Assembly (NCBI RefSeq): GCF_004295585.1
Contig: NZ_AP019400.1
Span: 3,942,001-4,006,000, forward strand
Source of the DNA: Cohnella abietis
Lineage (GTDB): Bacteria; Bacillota; Bacilli; Paenibacillales; Paenibacillaceae
Direction: 5' to 3'
Length of the DNA stretch: 64,000 bases
The notes under the pieces are model-generated. The model saw only the letters and a program-made list of their open reading frames with translations, had not been told where the DNA came from and made no database searches. A program made the position numbers and the translations under genes. Below, piece after piece: positions 8,584 through 16,029 of the stretch (position 1 is the first letter of the stretch; every line of letters starts with the position of its first letter).

Positions 8584-9026
8584 ATAATCAAAAAGGGATT
8601 AGTAAACAGGCCAAGCGGATGAAAGGTCATCCTGTTTGCGTCGTCTTAAAAAACGGGAGCTATTATGTCGGATGGATAACGGATGTTGAGAATGGACAGC
8701 TCACTCTTTCTGGGAAAAAGGGCAAGGGACGAGTAAAGCACACTGATTCGCTGAGAACAAAGAAAGTAAGAGTGTCTAATTTGTTTTCTGGTTTTGGCTT
8801 ACCGGCTAACCTTGTTGGGGAGGCAGGACCTGCTGGTTTGGCTCCCGCTGGAGCCGCTGCTCTAGAAGGCGTTGGTGGCGGTGGTGGCGGTGGTGGTGGC
8901 TTTTTGAGTGGCTTCGGAGGTATCGGCGGGATCATGAGCTTTATGAACAAAGCTATGCCTGCCTTTAAAATGGGTATGGGCATGGTTAAAACCATTATGC
9001 CTTTATTAGGCGCCTTTAAGGGCTAA
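8580..9026 (+). CDS. Hypothetical Gly-rich protein with Sm-like N-terminus
   Basis: 148 aa from the ATG at 8580; an ATG at 8565 would add five residues. Residues 15-60 (HPVCVVLKNGSYYVGWITDV then GQLTLSG) have the length and pattern of a small five-stranded Sm-like barrel, a resemblance I infer from pattern only. The middle is Ala/Pro-rich, then comes a run of nine Gly, and the end is hydrophobic with repeated Met/Gly (FLSGFGGIGGIMSFMNKAMP, KMGMGMVKTIMPLLG), possibly membrane-associated. I do not recognise the family. It ends at a bidirectional terminator shared with the convergent recombinase gene. Confidence 0.75.
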   Translation: MNNQKGISKQAKRMKGHPVCVVLKNGSYYVGWITDVENGQLTLSGKKGKGRVKHTDSLRTKKVRVSNLFSGFGLPANLVGEAGPAGLAPAGAAALEGVGGGGGGGGGFLSGFGGIGGIMSFMNKAMPAFKMGMGMVKTIMPLLGAFKG

Positions 9027-9041
9027 TCGTTATAATCAAAA

Positions 9042-9085
9042 AGAGCAGTGAGGTTAACTTAGGTTAGCCCTCCTGCTCTATTTGA
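9042..9085. terminator. Bidirectional terminator
   Basis: Stem AGAGCAG...CTGCTCT continued by GAGG/CCTC and GTTAAC/GTTAGC, flanked by AAAAA on the left and an AT-rich tail on the right. It separates the convergent hypothetical gene and recombinase. Confidence 0.7.
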
Positions 9086-9098
9086 TTTTCTTATGCAA

Positions 9099-10034
9099 TT
9101 AACGAGTCGACTGGAAAATGGGTATTCGAGCAGCAATATTGTTCATTGCCTGCTTCAATTGCCTGTTGTCGACGTGCGTATATATTTGGGTCGTCTCAAT
9201 ACTAGCATGTCCGAGAAGCTCTTGGAGCGTGCGAATATCGGTTCCTCTGCGAATTTGCATGGTGGCAAAGGAATGTCTCAATTTGTGACTTGACAATTTC
9301 TTGTCTCTTAATGAAGGTACCCGATCCGATAGCTTATCCAGCGTCTCATCGGCCAGTGTCTGAATCATCCGAATGGACAGTCTGCGCCCGAATTGGGAGA
9401 CGAAGAATGCCTTCTCCTTACTCTGCCTGGGAACAATTCTCTCCTCTAATGATTGACGCATGACCGAATGAATCTGTTCGGGCAAAGGAATTACCCGCCA
9501 TTTGCGCCCTTTTCCCAGAACATGAACCGATCCATCCTCTGTCAAGTCAAAGATGTTCAGCCGATGAACCTCTCCTACCCTAAGACCGGCGTATGACATG
9601 AGAAGCAAAATCGTTATATTACGAACTCGATATTTGCCTTCAATCGTACCGAACATCATCTCTAGCTGATCTTCCTCCAGATAAACGGGAATCCGATTTT
9701 TCTCCTGTTTAGACTTGGCAACAGCCGAAGCAGGATTATGGCTAAGTCTCTCTAGCTCTATCAATGCTCTGAACAATGCTCGTAAGGAAGATAGCTTTCG
9801 ATTCCTCGCCTCATCCCCTGCTCCTTGCTCGCGTGATGTGGAGAGAAAATCCATAATTTCAAGCTTACCCGCATCACTAAGATCCATTGGACAAATGGAG
9901 CGAAGGAAGCTACGGGTATCGCTCATGTAAGCTCGTTGTGTTGCCAGTGTCATTCCTCTGTTTTTCATCCACAGCAAAAAGAGACGTAGCTCCCTCTCAT
10001 ATGTTTCTGAAACCTCAAAATACTCATCTTTCAT
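9099..10034 (-). CDS. Tyrosine recombinase (XerC/D-like integrase)
   Basis: 311 aa, DNA breaking-rejoining enzyme. An N-terminal SAM-like core-binding domain (residues 5-95) precedes the catalytic domain with all active-site parts: Arg in AGLRVGEV, Lys in GKGRKWR, HKLRHSFAT, LGHASIETTQIYTHV with the nucleophilic Tyr. AGGAGGAACA ribosome site before the ATG. Size and organisation resemble host XerC/D proteins as much as element integrases. It stands at the edge of a region with inverted repeats and decayed genes, so a role in an integrated element is possible, but no attachment-site duplication was identified. Confidence 0.93.
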   Translation of the reverse strand: MKDEYFEVSETYERELRLFLLWMKNRGMTLATQRAYMSDTRSFLRSICPMDLSDAGKLEIMDFLSTSREQGAGDEARNRKLSSLRALFRALIELERLSHNPASAVAKSKQEKNRIPVYLEEDQLEMMFGTIEGKYRVRNITILLLMSYAGLRVGEVHRLNIFDLTEDGSVHVLGKGRKWRVIPLPEQIHSVMRQSLEERIVPRQSKEKAFFVSQFGRRLSIRMIQTLADETLDKLSDRVPSLRDKKLSSHKLRHSFATMQIRRGTDIRTLQELLGHASIETTQIYTHVDNRQLKQAMNNIAARIPIFQSTR

Positions 10035-10102
10035 TGTTCCTCCTGCTGACTTTGAGCTTAGTTAGTATTCACATCATACCTAAAACATCGCTTAAAATGC
10101 AA

Positions 10103-10135
10103 ACTGCGTGAAATTCATATTTCACGCAGTTTTTT
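10103..10135 (+). terminator. Strong intrinsic hairpin without an obvious plus-strand gene
   Basis: Perfect 11-bp stem ACTGCGTGAAA / TTTCACGCAGT with a 6-nt loop followed by TTTTTT. No plus-strand gene ends here: the left neighbour is the start of the minus-strand recombinase. It may stop antisense transcription or be a relic. Confidence 0.55.
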
Positions 10136-10170
10136 CACGCTCATTTTTCCCGTTTTTTCCTCTGAAAATG

Positions 10171-10192
10171 TGTCCAGCGACACAAAGTTGAC
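10171..10192 (+). repeat. Left arm of a 1.77-kb inverted repeat pair
   Basis: TGTCCA-GC-GACACAAAGTTGAC. Matches the reverse complement of 11923-11944 in 20 of 22 positions. The pair points inward and encloses 10193-11922, like insertion-sequence ends. Confidence 0.6.
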
Positions 10193-10238
10193 TAGTGCCA
10201 CCTAGTATAAGCCTTTAGTAATTCACAACTTTAAGTAT

Positions 10239-10273
10239 AAACAAAAAAGCCCCTTATTACTTTCCGTAGGGCC
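10239..10273 (-). terminator. Terminator overlapping the end of the next gene
   Basis: On the minus strand GCCCT...AGGGGC followed by TTTTTTG. It overlaps the stop codon region of the gene ending at 10257. Confidence 0.5.
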
Positions 10274-10730
10274 ATACCAAATTGAGAAGCGCTTTTTTAT
10301 CACACCTTCGATCATCCCAATAATGAAATTCTATTGGCTCGAACTTTTGGCCGTGTAAAGGAACCTTAACGATAAAATCTGTCTTATGGTCATATTTGTA
10401 AGGCAATATCTCGTATCCGAACTGGTGCTCCACCGGATCTGCCGTTTCTCTCTCTACAGCAAAATGAAGCCAATCATAAAAATGTTGAATTAAGCATTCT
10501 CCTAGCACTCGATTCAATATCCATTTTGTCGCAGAAAGACTCTCATACTTGCGGCGACCATCTGGTCCCGCCCATTTAATAAGAACTCTAGATAAAGTGT
10601 GTCGATGCTCCATTGACGCAAATACTTTAGAAACATCGTAGAGGATTCCGCTGTCGATAATTTGCCGATCTATCCAACATCTCGTCGGCCAGAACAGATG
10701 GTATTCGACATGTGCATGTGGCGGCCACAA
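10257..10730 (-). CDS. Hypothetical protein, unrecognised
   Basis: 157 aa, soluble, rich in Trp, His and Tyr (FHYWDDRRCDKKALLNLVWP near the end). The only upstream start in frame is a TTG at 10730, twelve bases after an in-frame stop and with no good ribosome site, so the true start may be internal (Met40) or the gene may be truncated. It lies inside the facing inverted repeats at 10171 and 11944, preceded by two palindromes and followed by a terminator. I cannot assign a function. Confidence 0.45.
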   Translation of the reverse strand: MWPPHAHVEYHLFWPTRCWIDRQIIDSGILYDVSKVFASMEHRHTLSRVLIKWAGPDGRRKYESLSATKWILNRVLGECLIQHFYDWLHFAVERETADPVEHQFGYEILPYKYDHKTDFIVKVPLHGQKFEPIEFHYWDDRRCDKKALLNLVWPYGK

Positions 10731-10738
10731 TCTATTCC

Positions 10739-10785
10739 GATATCACCGCCTCGATGCGGTGATATCCATGGGGCCAAGCCATGGA
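10739..10785. repeat. Two adjacent short palindromes upstream of the orphan gene
   Basis: GATATCACCGC-CTCGAT-GCGGTGATATC (10739-10766) is a perfect 11-bp inverted repeat; TCCATGG-N7-CCATGGA (10765-10785) overlaps it by two bases. They sit directly upstream of the gene starting at 10730 and could be operators or competing RNA hairpins. Confidence 0.5.
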
Positions 10786-10811
10786 CAAAGATCCTTAAAT
10801 CCCGGATACAC

Positions 10812-10848
10812 AAAAAATCCTCCGCAGATTAGATGCGGAGGATTTTTT
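10812..10848. terminator. Bidirectional terminator
   Basis: Perfect 15-bp stem AAAAAATCCTCCGCA / TGCGGAGGATTTTTT with a 7-nt loop. Probably ends the minus-strand membrane-protein gene to its right. Confidence 0.8.
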
Positions 10849-10942
10849 GAATTATTTAAGTCGATTAGTTAGCTTACTGATTCAAAGTCAAAGGCTGCAT
10901 ATCTTTAAAAGAATCCCTGGCCTTTAAGTTAATCTCATATCA

Positions 10943-11167
10943 TCATTCTTTTAATATTGTTATTTTAGTAAGCATTAATATTAATACGGTTATGAGTAAA
11001 GCAACTCCTCCCCAGAGGAGAAAATTAATAATAAACCAGAACTCGAAGTCATCATCTAAATTAAAAAAATAAAATAACATTAAAGAAATAATCACTCCGG
11101 AAATATATATAACTACAAGAGCCATTGCTGTTAAGTTAAATATTCGACGTATTTTTGTTCTTTTCAT
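10943..11167 (-). CDS. Small two-helix membrane protein, hypothetical
   Basis: 74 aa from the ATG at 11167, which follows GGTGGGTG at good spacing; a longer frame from 11263 would read through a perfect hairpin and is unlikely. Two hydrophobic segments (about residues 11-34, LTAMALVVIYISGVIISL, and 45-68, FIINFLLWGGVALLITVLIL) flank a short acidic loop (NLDDDFEF). Family unknown. It is AT-rich compared with the housekeeping genes nearby, in keeping with an accessory region. Confidence 0.65.
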   Translation of the reverse strand: MKRTKIRRIFNLTAMALVVIYISGVIISLMLFYFFNLDDDFEFWFIINFLLWGGVALLITVLILMLTKITILKE

Positions 11168-11235
11168 ATATACACCCACCATAATTCGCATAATGGCATC
11201 CACTTCTTCATTAAATATATCATATTGGACATTAG

Positions 11236-11282
11236 AAAAGGAGGTAGTTAAGAAATGTATCATTTCTTAACTACCTCCTTTT
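11236..11282. repeat. Perfect 22-bp hairpin
   Basis: Left arm 11236-11257 (AAAAGGAGGTAGTTAAGAAA...), 3-nt loop TAT, right arm 11261-11282 ending in CTCCTTTT. Acts as a strong bidirectional terminator between the membrane-protein gene and the decayed gene, or is an element end. Confidence 0.75.
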
Positions 11283-11287
11283 CATTA

Positions 11288-11681
11288 TTACTTAGCGTTC
11301 TCCAAGTTCCAATAGAGACCCATCGGAACATAATCTTCAATCGCTACCTCAACTGCATAAACTTGTTTATCCTTAGCAATATTTTTTATTTCCAACCCAG
11401 TCATTTCAACATCTAACTGGATAATCCCTTGAAAGACAAGGTTATTATCATTAGTCAATTGATCAAAAACCGAGTAATCAGAGTCTCCGAATTTTGCCAG
11501 TGTAATTTTATCTCCATGCTCGCTCTATGTTTTTCCCTTTTTGTATAGCTTGATGAATAGTGAATGCACCACTTATGTAGTAACCAAATATAGATATTCT
11601 AGTCGGGAGCAATCTTATTGCTATACTGTCTAAAGCATCTTGTACGGTTGTTGGTGGAGAAGCTATCCATGCTTGTGTTGA
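11288..11681 (-). pseudogene. Decayed gene, two frames, unknown family
   Basis: On the minus strand an open frame from 11681 reads ...AWIASPPTTVQDALDSIAI, then RLLPTRISIFGYYISGAF, and ends in TGA near 11510. A second frame overlaps it at about 11523 and continues EHGDKITLAKFGDSDYSVFD, ending ...GLYWNLENAK and TAA at 11288. Both parts have protein-like composition but lack a start codon and a common frame, which fits a frameshifted remnant or the tail of one gene running into the next. The C-terminal part resembles small immunity-type proteins only in size; no assignment is made. Confidence 0.45.
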
Positions 11682-11922
11682 TCAATATATCGGTAAAGAC
11701 AGGGTATCCGCTATTACGTTCCGATACTAACTACTATTTCAGGAACTATACGGAGGCAATTGGGAATTGGACGAGCTAACCCATTAGCAGAAGGAATAGA
11801 AGACAAACAGGTTATCTTTGCCTACTAAAACGATAAACAGGTCAACTTTACATCGAAAAAGCACGACACAAAGATGACCTGTCTAAACTCAAGAACTTAA
11901 TAACGGTAGCCCTCTCGAACCC

Positions 11923-11944
11923 GTCAACTTTGTGTCAATGGACA
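11923..11944 (-). repeat. Right arm of the inverted repeat pair
   Basis: Reverse complement reads TGTCCA-TT-GACACAAAGTTGAC. Just inside it are two more partial copies: CAGGTCAACTTT at about 11835 and GACACAAAGATGACCTG at about 11860. Several related sites at one end are typical of transposase-binding ends of IS21-like elements (family knowledge), yet no istA/istB gene remains. From here to the cls gene at 12332 the only other things I see are the 186-bp repeat and the cls terminator. Confidence 0.55.
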
Positions 11945-12028
11945 AATAGCTAAAAAAGGGAAATTAATCGTGTTTTTCTATGGTTGGGCCTGAGTCATTT
12001 GTGGTTAAAGACGTTATCGAACAGATGG

Positions 12029-12214
12029 CTTACGAACTCAACCACTCTTATTTCCTCAAAATGTAATGGTTTTATTTTGTAACGAACTTCAGACACGGTA
12101 TATCCAGAAAAGTAGCTCCATTCCCCCCTTAGTTGACTCAATAAAGCCAATGGAGTTCGCTAGAGAAGATAAGAGGTCATTTTATCGGTATTAAGCAAGA
12201 TATGGTTCGTTAGC
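12029..12214 (+). repeat. 186-bp dispersed intergenic element, copy A
   Basis: Begins CTTACGAACTC and ends GGTTCGTTAGC. Internal motifs: TAACGAACTTC at offset 52 and GAGTTCGCTAG at offset 125. Aligns without gaps to 25392-25577 and 49992-50177. Lies about 120 bp beyond the 3' end of cls. Confidence 0.85.
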
Positions 12215-12270
12215 TAAATTCACATTGAGTCTTCTATGAGGGATACTATAATGTAGGCGGTAGTCAACAC

Positions 12271-12308
12271 AAAACCACCCTCAATCAACTAAATGCTAGA
12301 GGGTGGCT
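12271..12308 (-). terminator. cls terminator
   Basis: Minus-strand stem GCCACCCTC / GAGGGTGG followed by TTTTG, 24 bp after the cls stop. Confidence 0.7.
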
Positions 12309-12331
12309 TTGTTTATATGTTATTGAACTCT

Positions 12332-13777
12332 CTACAATATCGGCGAGAGCAATCTTGAGATAGATTCCTTAATTCGAATCCAATTGGATCTCAGTATGTA
12401 CTGCTCAAGAGTTAGTAACTCGCAATCTTCAATGTCCTTCCTGAAGATTTGAGCCAGCCTACTTGAAAACTCCTCATCGTACAAGAATGCATTTACCTCA
12501 AAGTTCAGTTTAAAGCTTCTGACATCGATGTTTGCTGTACCAACAGATGAAATCTTGTCATCCACGACAATCGTCTTAGCATGGATAAATCCTTTGTTAT
12601 AAATATACACATTGGCTCCTGTCTTCAGCATTTCTCCAATGTGAGATAACGTTGCCCAATAAACAAAAGGATGGTCCGGCTTGTTAGGTACCATGATGTT
12701 CACTTCTATTCCTGACAAGCATGCTATTCGCAGAGCATCCAACAAGCTTGCATCTGGAATAAAATAAGGAGTTTGAATGGAGATAGATTTTTTAGCTGAC
12801 AGTATCATTTTGATATAACCGATCTTGATGTTCTCCGTCTCCGTATCGGGACCGCTGGTTACAATTTGCATCCCGATGCTTCCATTAGAAGTCGTATCTG
12901 GATAGAAAGCGTGGTCGTAACGAATATCCTTGTGAGAGGCCTGGTTCCAATCGAGGATGAACCGAGTTTGTAACGCAAATACCGCTGTACCCTCAATCCT
13001 CAGATGCGTATCACGCCAATAGCCGAATCTCTTATTTAATCCCAAATATTCATCACCGACATTGAACCCGCCCGTGTATCCTATCTTTCCGTCAAGGATG
13101 ACCATCTTCCGATGATTCCTATAGTTCAACCTTAGATTAATGAGGCGGAAACGGGAAGGAAAGAAAGCTTCGACCTCCCCTCCAGCCTCACGAAATGCTT
13201 GGAAGAAGCTACTCGTCAATGATCTAGAGCCCATCTCGTCATACAAAACCTTAACACTAACTCCGCTCCTTGCCCTTTCCGTTAAAGCCTCAATTAATTT
13301 CTTTCCGATTGCATCCTTCTTAATGATGTAGTACTGGACATGAATATGTACCTTCGCTTCTCGGATATCTTGTAATAACCGGGCAAACTTCTCTTCACCC
13401 TCCACAATCAGTTCAACCTGATTGTCCTCTGTATAAATCGCGTGATTGTTAAAGGCATGCAGATGAATGAGCTCCATGTTCTTGGCAGCAGTAGCATTAG
13501 TCACATGGAACTGTCCGGTGTTTAGCAGGTTATTCTGAGTTTCCGATAACCTGCTACTTTCGCTTTTGCCGAAATCTTTCCACTTAAAGAGCTTAGAGCG
13601 AGTTAAATTTTGCGCGAACAGAAGATATACGACAAATCCCACAATAGGAATAAAGACTAGAACAAGCAGCCACGCCCATGTCGTTCCAATATCTCTTCTT
13701 TCCCGAAAGACAACGACTAATGCTAACAAAATGTTCAAAATTAAAATAAAGCCTACGAGTCCATTGTATAAAGCCAT
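12332..13777 (-). CDS. cls: Cardiolipin synthase
   Basis: Phospholipase-D-superfamily enzyme that joins two phosphatidylglycerol molecules to cardiolipin at the membrane. 481 aa: two N-terminal helices (residues 5-27 and 33-55), then two HKD motifs, NHRKMVILDGKIGYTGGFN near 222 and IHAKTIVVDDKISSVGTANI near 402. Length matches the ClsA type. It follows the KimA homologue by 72 bp on the same strand, with no terminator seen between, so the two may be cotranscribed. A GGAGGA ribosome site precedes the ATG. Confidence 0.95.
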   Translation of the reverse strand: MALYNGLVGFILILNILLALVVVFRERRDIGTTWAWLLVLVFIPIVGFVVYLLFAQNLTRSKLFKWKDFGKSESSRLSETQNNLLNTGQFHVTNATAAKNMELIHLHAFNNHAIYTEDNQVELIVEGEEKFARLLQDIREAKVHIHVQYYIIKKDAIGKKLIEALTERARSGVSVKVLYDEMGSRSLTSSFFQAFREAGGEVEAFFPSRFRLINLRLNYRNHRKMVILDGKIGYTGGFNVGDEYLGLNKRFGYWRDTHLRIEGTAVFALQTRFILDWNQASHKDIRYDHAFYPDTTSNGSIGMQIVTSGPDTETENIKIGYIKMILSAKKSISIQTPYFIPDASLLDALRIACLSGIEVNIMVPNKPDHPFVYWATLSHIGEMLKTGANVYIYNKGFIHAKTIVVDDKISSVGTANIDVRSFKLNFEVNAFLYDEEFSSRLAQIFRKDIEDCELLTLEQYILRSNWIRIKESISRLLSPIL

Positions 13778-13849
13778 AGATGTAATCCTCCCAAAGCAAC
13801 TAAAAAATCAGATTTCCAACCCCTTCCTCTATTATAGCGTAAATAAGCC

Positions 13850-15676
13850 TTATTTTTTCAAATGATACGGTACGGTGGTGATAATAACATTTTTCCGATA
13901 GAGCAGATGTGTAAGAATTAATAAGCTGGATTGGTTGTGTAACATGTTATGCCAGCCTTTCTTAGGAATGAACTGTGGAATAATGACCGTCACCTGATAG
14001 TTCGATGCACCGGCCTTACGCTGAACGGTATCAATAAATTTAGTCAGTGGTTGAATAATGCTTCGGTAGGGCGAATGGAGTGTAACCAGTCTTATGTCCG
14101 GCTGAAACTTTCTCCATTTTTCTTCAAATGCCAGCTCATCCTCTCGCTCAAAGGGAACATACACAGCAATAATCTGATGAGGAGAAAGAGACTTCGCATA
14201 ATTCAATGAATTCTCTACCACATGAGTAATACCAGCCACGGGAAGTATGATGACATTACCCTCAATAGGTATCGCTGGCTCACAGGTTGAAAGTCTTAAT
14301 TGGTCGCCAACATCCTCATAGTGCTTTCTAATTCTGTGGAAAAGATAAATGATAGCCGGTATGAATACTAACACGGACCAGACCTGCTGAAATTTGGTGA
14401 GAAAGAACATCAAGGAAACGATAAAGCTAATGACTGCGCCAATTGAGTTAATGACAAGCTTCGGTACCCACCCTTTGGGCTTTTCACGAATCCATTTCAC
14501 TACCATGCCTGTCTGGGAAAGAGTAAACGGGATAAATACACCAACCGCATACAGTGGAATAAGATGCTCTGTTTGCCCTTCAAAAGCGACAATTAAAATA
14601 ATAGATAAGAGACCTAGAATAATAATGCCATTTGAATAACCGAGCCGATCTCCTCTAGCTGTAAACATTCTAGGAATGAATTTGTCCTTAGCAAGATTGA
14701 CAGCAAGTAAAGGGAAAGCGGAGTATCCTGTATTAGCAGCTAGAATTAATATTAATGCGGTTGTCCCTTGAATGAAAAAATACATAAAGCCACGCCCGAA
14801 GGTATGCTCGGCGATTTGGGAAACTACAGTAACGTCTGCTTTAGGAGTAATTCCATAATAATAAGCTAGATATACGATTCCAGAAAACAACACTGCCAGT
14901 AAAGAGCCCATCGCTATTAGTGTTCTTGAGGCATTCCTAGGAGCAGGATCCTTAAAGTTCGGAATGGCATTCGATATGGCTTCAACACCAGTTAAAGCAG
15001 AGCTACCCGAGGCAAAGGCTTTAAGCAGCAAAAACAAACTAATTCCTGCAACTGAAGTACCAATGGGAGTATGTAGCTCAGGTAACACCGCTCCCGTTGC
15101 TATCTTGTATAAGCCTACACCCATTAATATGAACAAAGCTAACACGAACAAGTAAACGGGATACGCTAGAATAGAAGCTGACTCCGTTACGCCCCTTAAA
15201 TTTAATATTGTGATGCATAGTACAAATACTATGGCAATGACCACATTATAAGGATGCAAGCTAGGGAAAGCAGAAGTAATCGCATCCGTTCCAGCTGACA
15301 CACTTACGGCTACAGTTAAAATGTAGTCTACTAATAAAGAGCCACCAGCGATGAGACCAGGGTATATCCCCAAATTTTCTTTGGACACGACGTAAGCTCC
15401 ACCGCCGTGAGGATAGGCATATATTATTTGCCTATATGACGAAATAAGGGCAAACAATAATACCAGTACGCCAATCGCAATGGGAATGGAATACCAGAAT
15501 GCTGCGGCACTGACAGTAATTAAGACTAACAATATTTGCTCTGGACCATAAGCTACTGAAGATAAAGCATCTGAAGAGAGAATGGCTAGAGCCTTCGTCT
15601 TAATAAGCTTTTGCTCACCTAGCTCCGTGGATTTTAAAGGTCTTCCGATTAGAAATCTTTTGAGTGAGGAAAGCAT
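13850..15676 (-). CDS. kimA: KimA-type potassium importer (APC superfamily)
   Basis: 608 aa, same length as Bacillus subtilis KimA (formerly YdaO), a high-affinity K+/H+ symporter. The start LKRFLIGRPLKS and AILSSDALSSVAYGPEQI, the SYRQIIYAYPHGGGAYVVSK loop, about twelve helices to residue 450 and the cytoplasmic tail ending LHNQSSLLILTHLLYRK...TVPYHLKK follow that protein closely. In B. subtilis this gene is controlled by c-di-AMP through a riboswitch and by direct binding; a candidate leader with terminator lies upstream here. Alternative reading: a generic APC amino-acid permease, judged less likely given end-to-end similarity. Confidence 0.9.
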   Translation of the reverse strand: MLSSLKRFLIGRPLKSTELGEQKLIKTKALAILSSDALSSVAYGPEQILLVLITVSAAAFWYSIPIAIGVLVLLFALISSYRQIIYAYPHGGGAYVVSKENLGIYPGLIAGGSLLVDYILTVAVSVSAGTDAITSAFPSLHPYNVVIAIVFVLCITILNLRGVTESASILAYPVYLFVLALFILMGVGLYKIATGAVLPELHTPIGTSVAGISLFLLLKAFASGSSALTGVEAISNAIPNFKDPAPRNASRTLIAMGSLLAVLFSGIVYLAYYYGITPKADVTVVSQIAEHTFGRGFMYFFIQGTTALILILAANTGYSAFPLLAVNLAKDKFIPRMFTARGDRLGYSNGIIILGLLSIILIVAFEGQTEHLIPLYAVGVFIPFTLSQTGMVVKWIREKPKGWVPKLVINSIGAVISFIVSLMFFLTKFQQVWSVLVFIPAIIYLFHRIRKHYEDVGDQLRLSTCEPAIPIEGNVIILPVAGITHVVENSLNYAKSLSPHQIIAVYVPFEREDELAFEEKWRKFQPDIRLVTLHSPYRSIIQPLTKFIDTVQRKAGASNYQVTVIIPQFIPKKGWHNMLHNQSSLLILTHLLYRKNVIITTVPYHLKK

Positions 15677-15769
15677 CTGTCCGTGTCACCGCCGTTTATT
15701 TTTTTGTATTTTTCCCAATAAATCAAATCATTATCTTGATGCTAACCCCACCTTACCGTCATTTTTGGA

Positions 15770-15930
15770 AAACAAAAAACACAGCGTTATAACTGTGTTC
15801 GATTGCAAGCACACAACCCTCTCTCCATTAAAAAGCTTCTGAGGTTAGCTGTCGGATTCGGACTGAAACGATATTCTATTGGAGTGCTGAATAGTATATT
15901 ACGCCTGCTCATTCGCTTTGTAAAACGTGC
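15770..15930 (-). promoter_or_regulatory. Candidate c-di-AMP (ydaO-type) riboswitch leader of kimA with terminator
   Basis: On the minus strand GTCCGAATCCGACAGCTAACC (15841-15862 region) matches the conserved 3' segment of ydaO-type leaders (consensus AACCCGUCAGCUAACCUC). About 45 nt later comes an intrinsic terminator: AACACAG...CTGTGTT (15778-15799) followed by TTTTTT. Further upstream GCAGGCGTAAT might correspond to the GGGGYGAAUC segment, but I could not find a convincing 5' half. Leader class is therefore probable from position and the 3' motif, not proven. Confidence 0.5.
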
Positions 15931-16029
15931 ATTCAAACGGGTTTTCGTTAAATGATTTGAAAATGATACCTATAAAACGCTTACATACGTAGCATCCTGT
16001 GTGCAGCTCACTTTTTTGTCATTTTGCAT

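Noticed and set aside
8663..8995. Pro-rich minus-strand frame (110 codons)
   Set aside because: It is the shadow of the poly-Gly stretch of the gene on the plus strand.
9099..10034. Prophage or ICE starting at the tyrosine recombinase
   Set aside because: No phage, conjugation or excisionase genes and no flanking attachment repeats are visible, and housekeeping genes resume within 2.5 kb.
11641..11830. Plus-strand frames (for example VVGGEAIHACVDQYIGKDRV)
   Set aside because: Short, without start or ribosome site, and overlapping the longer minus-strand remnant; coding direction cannot be settled, so no gene is called.
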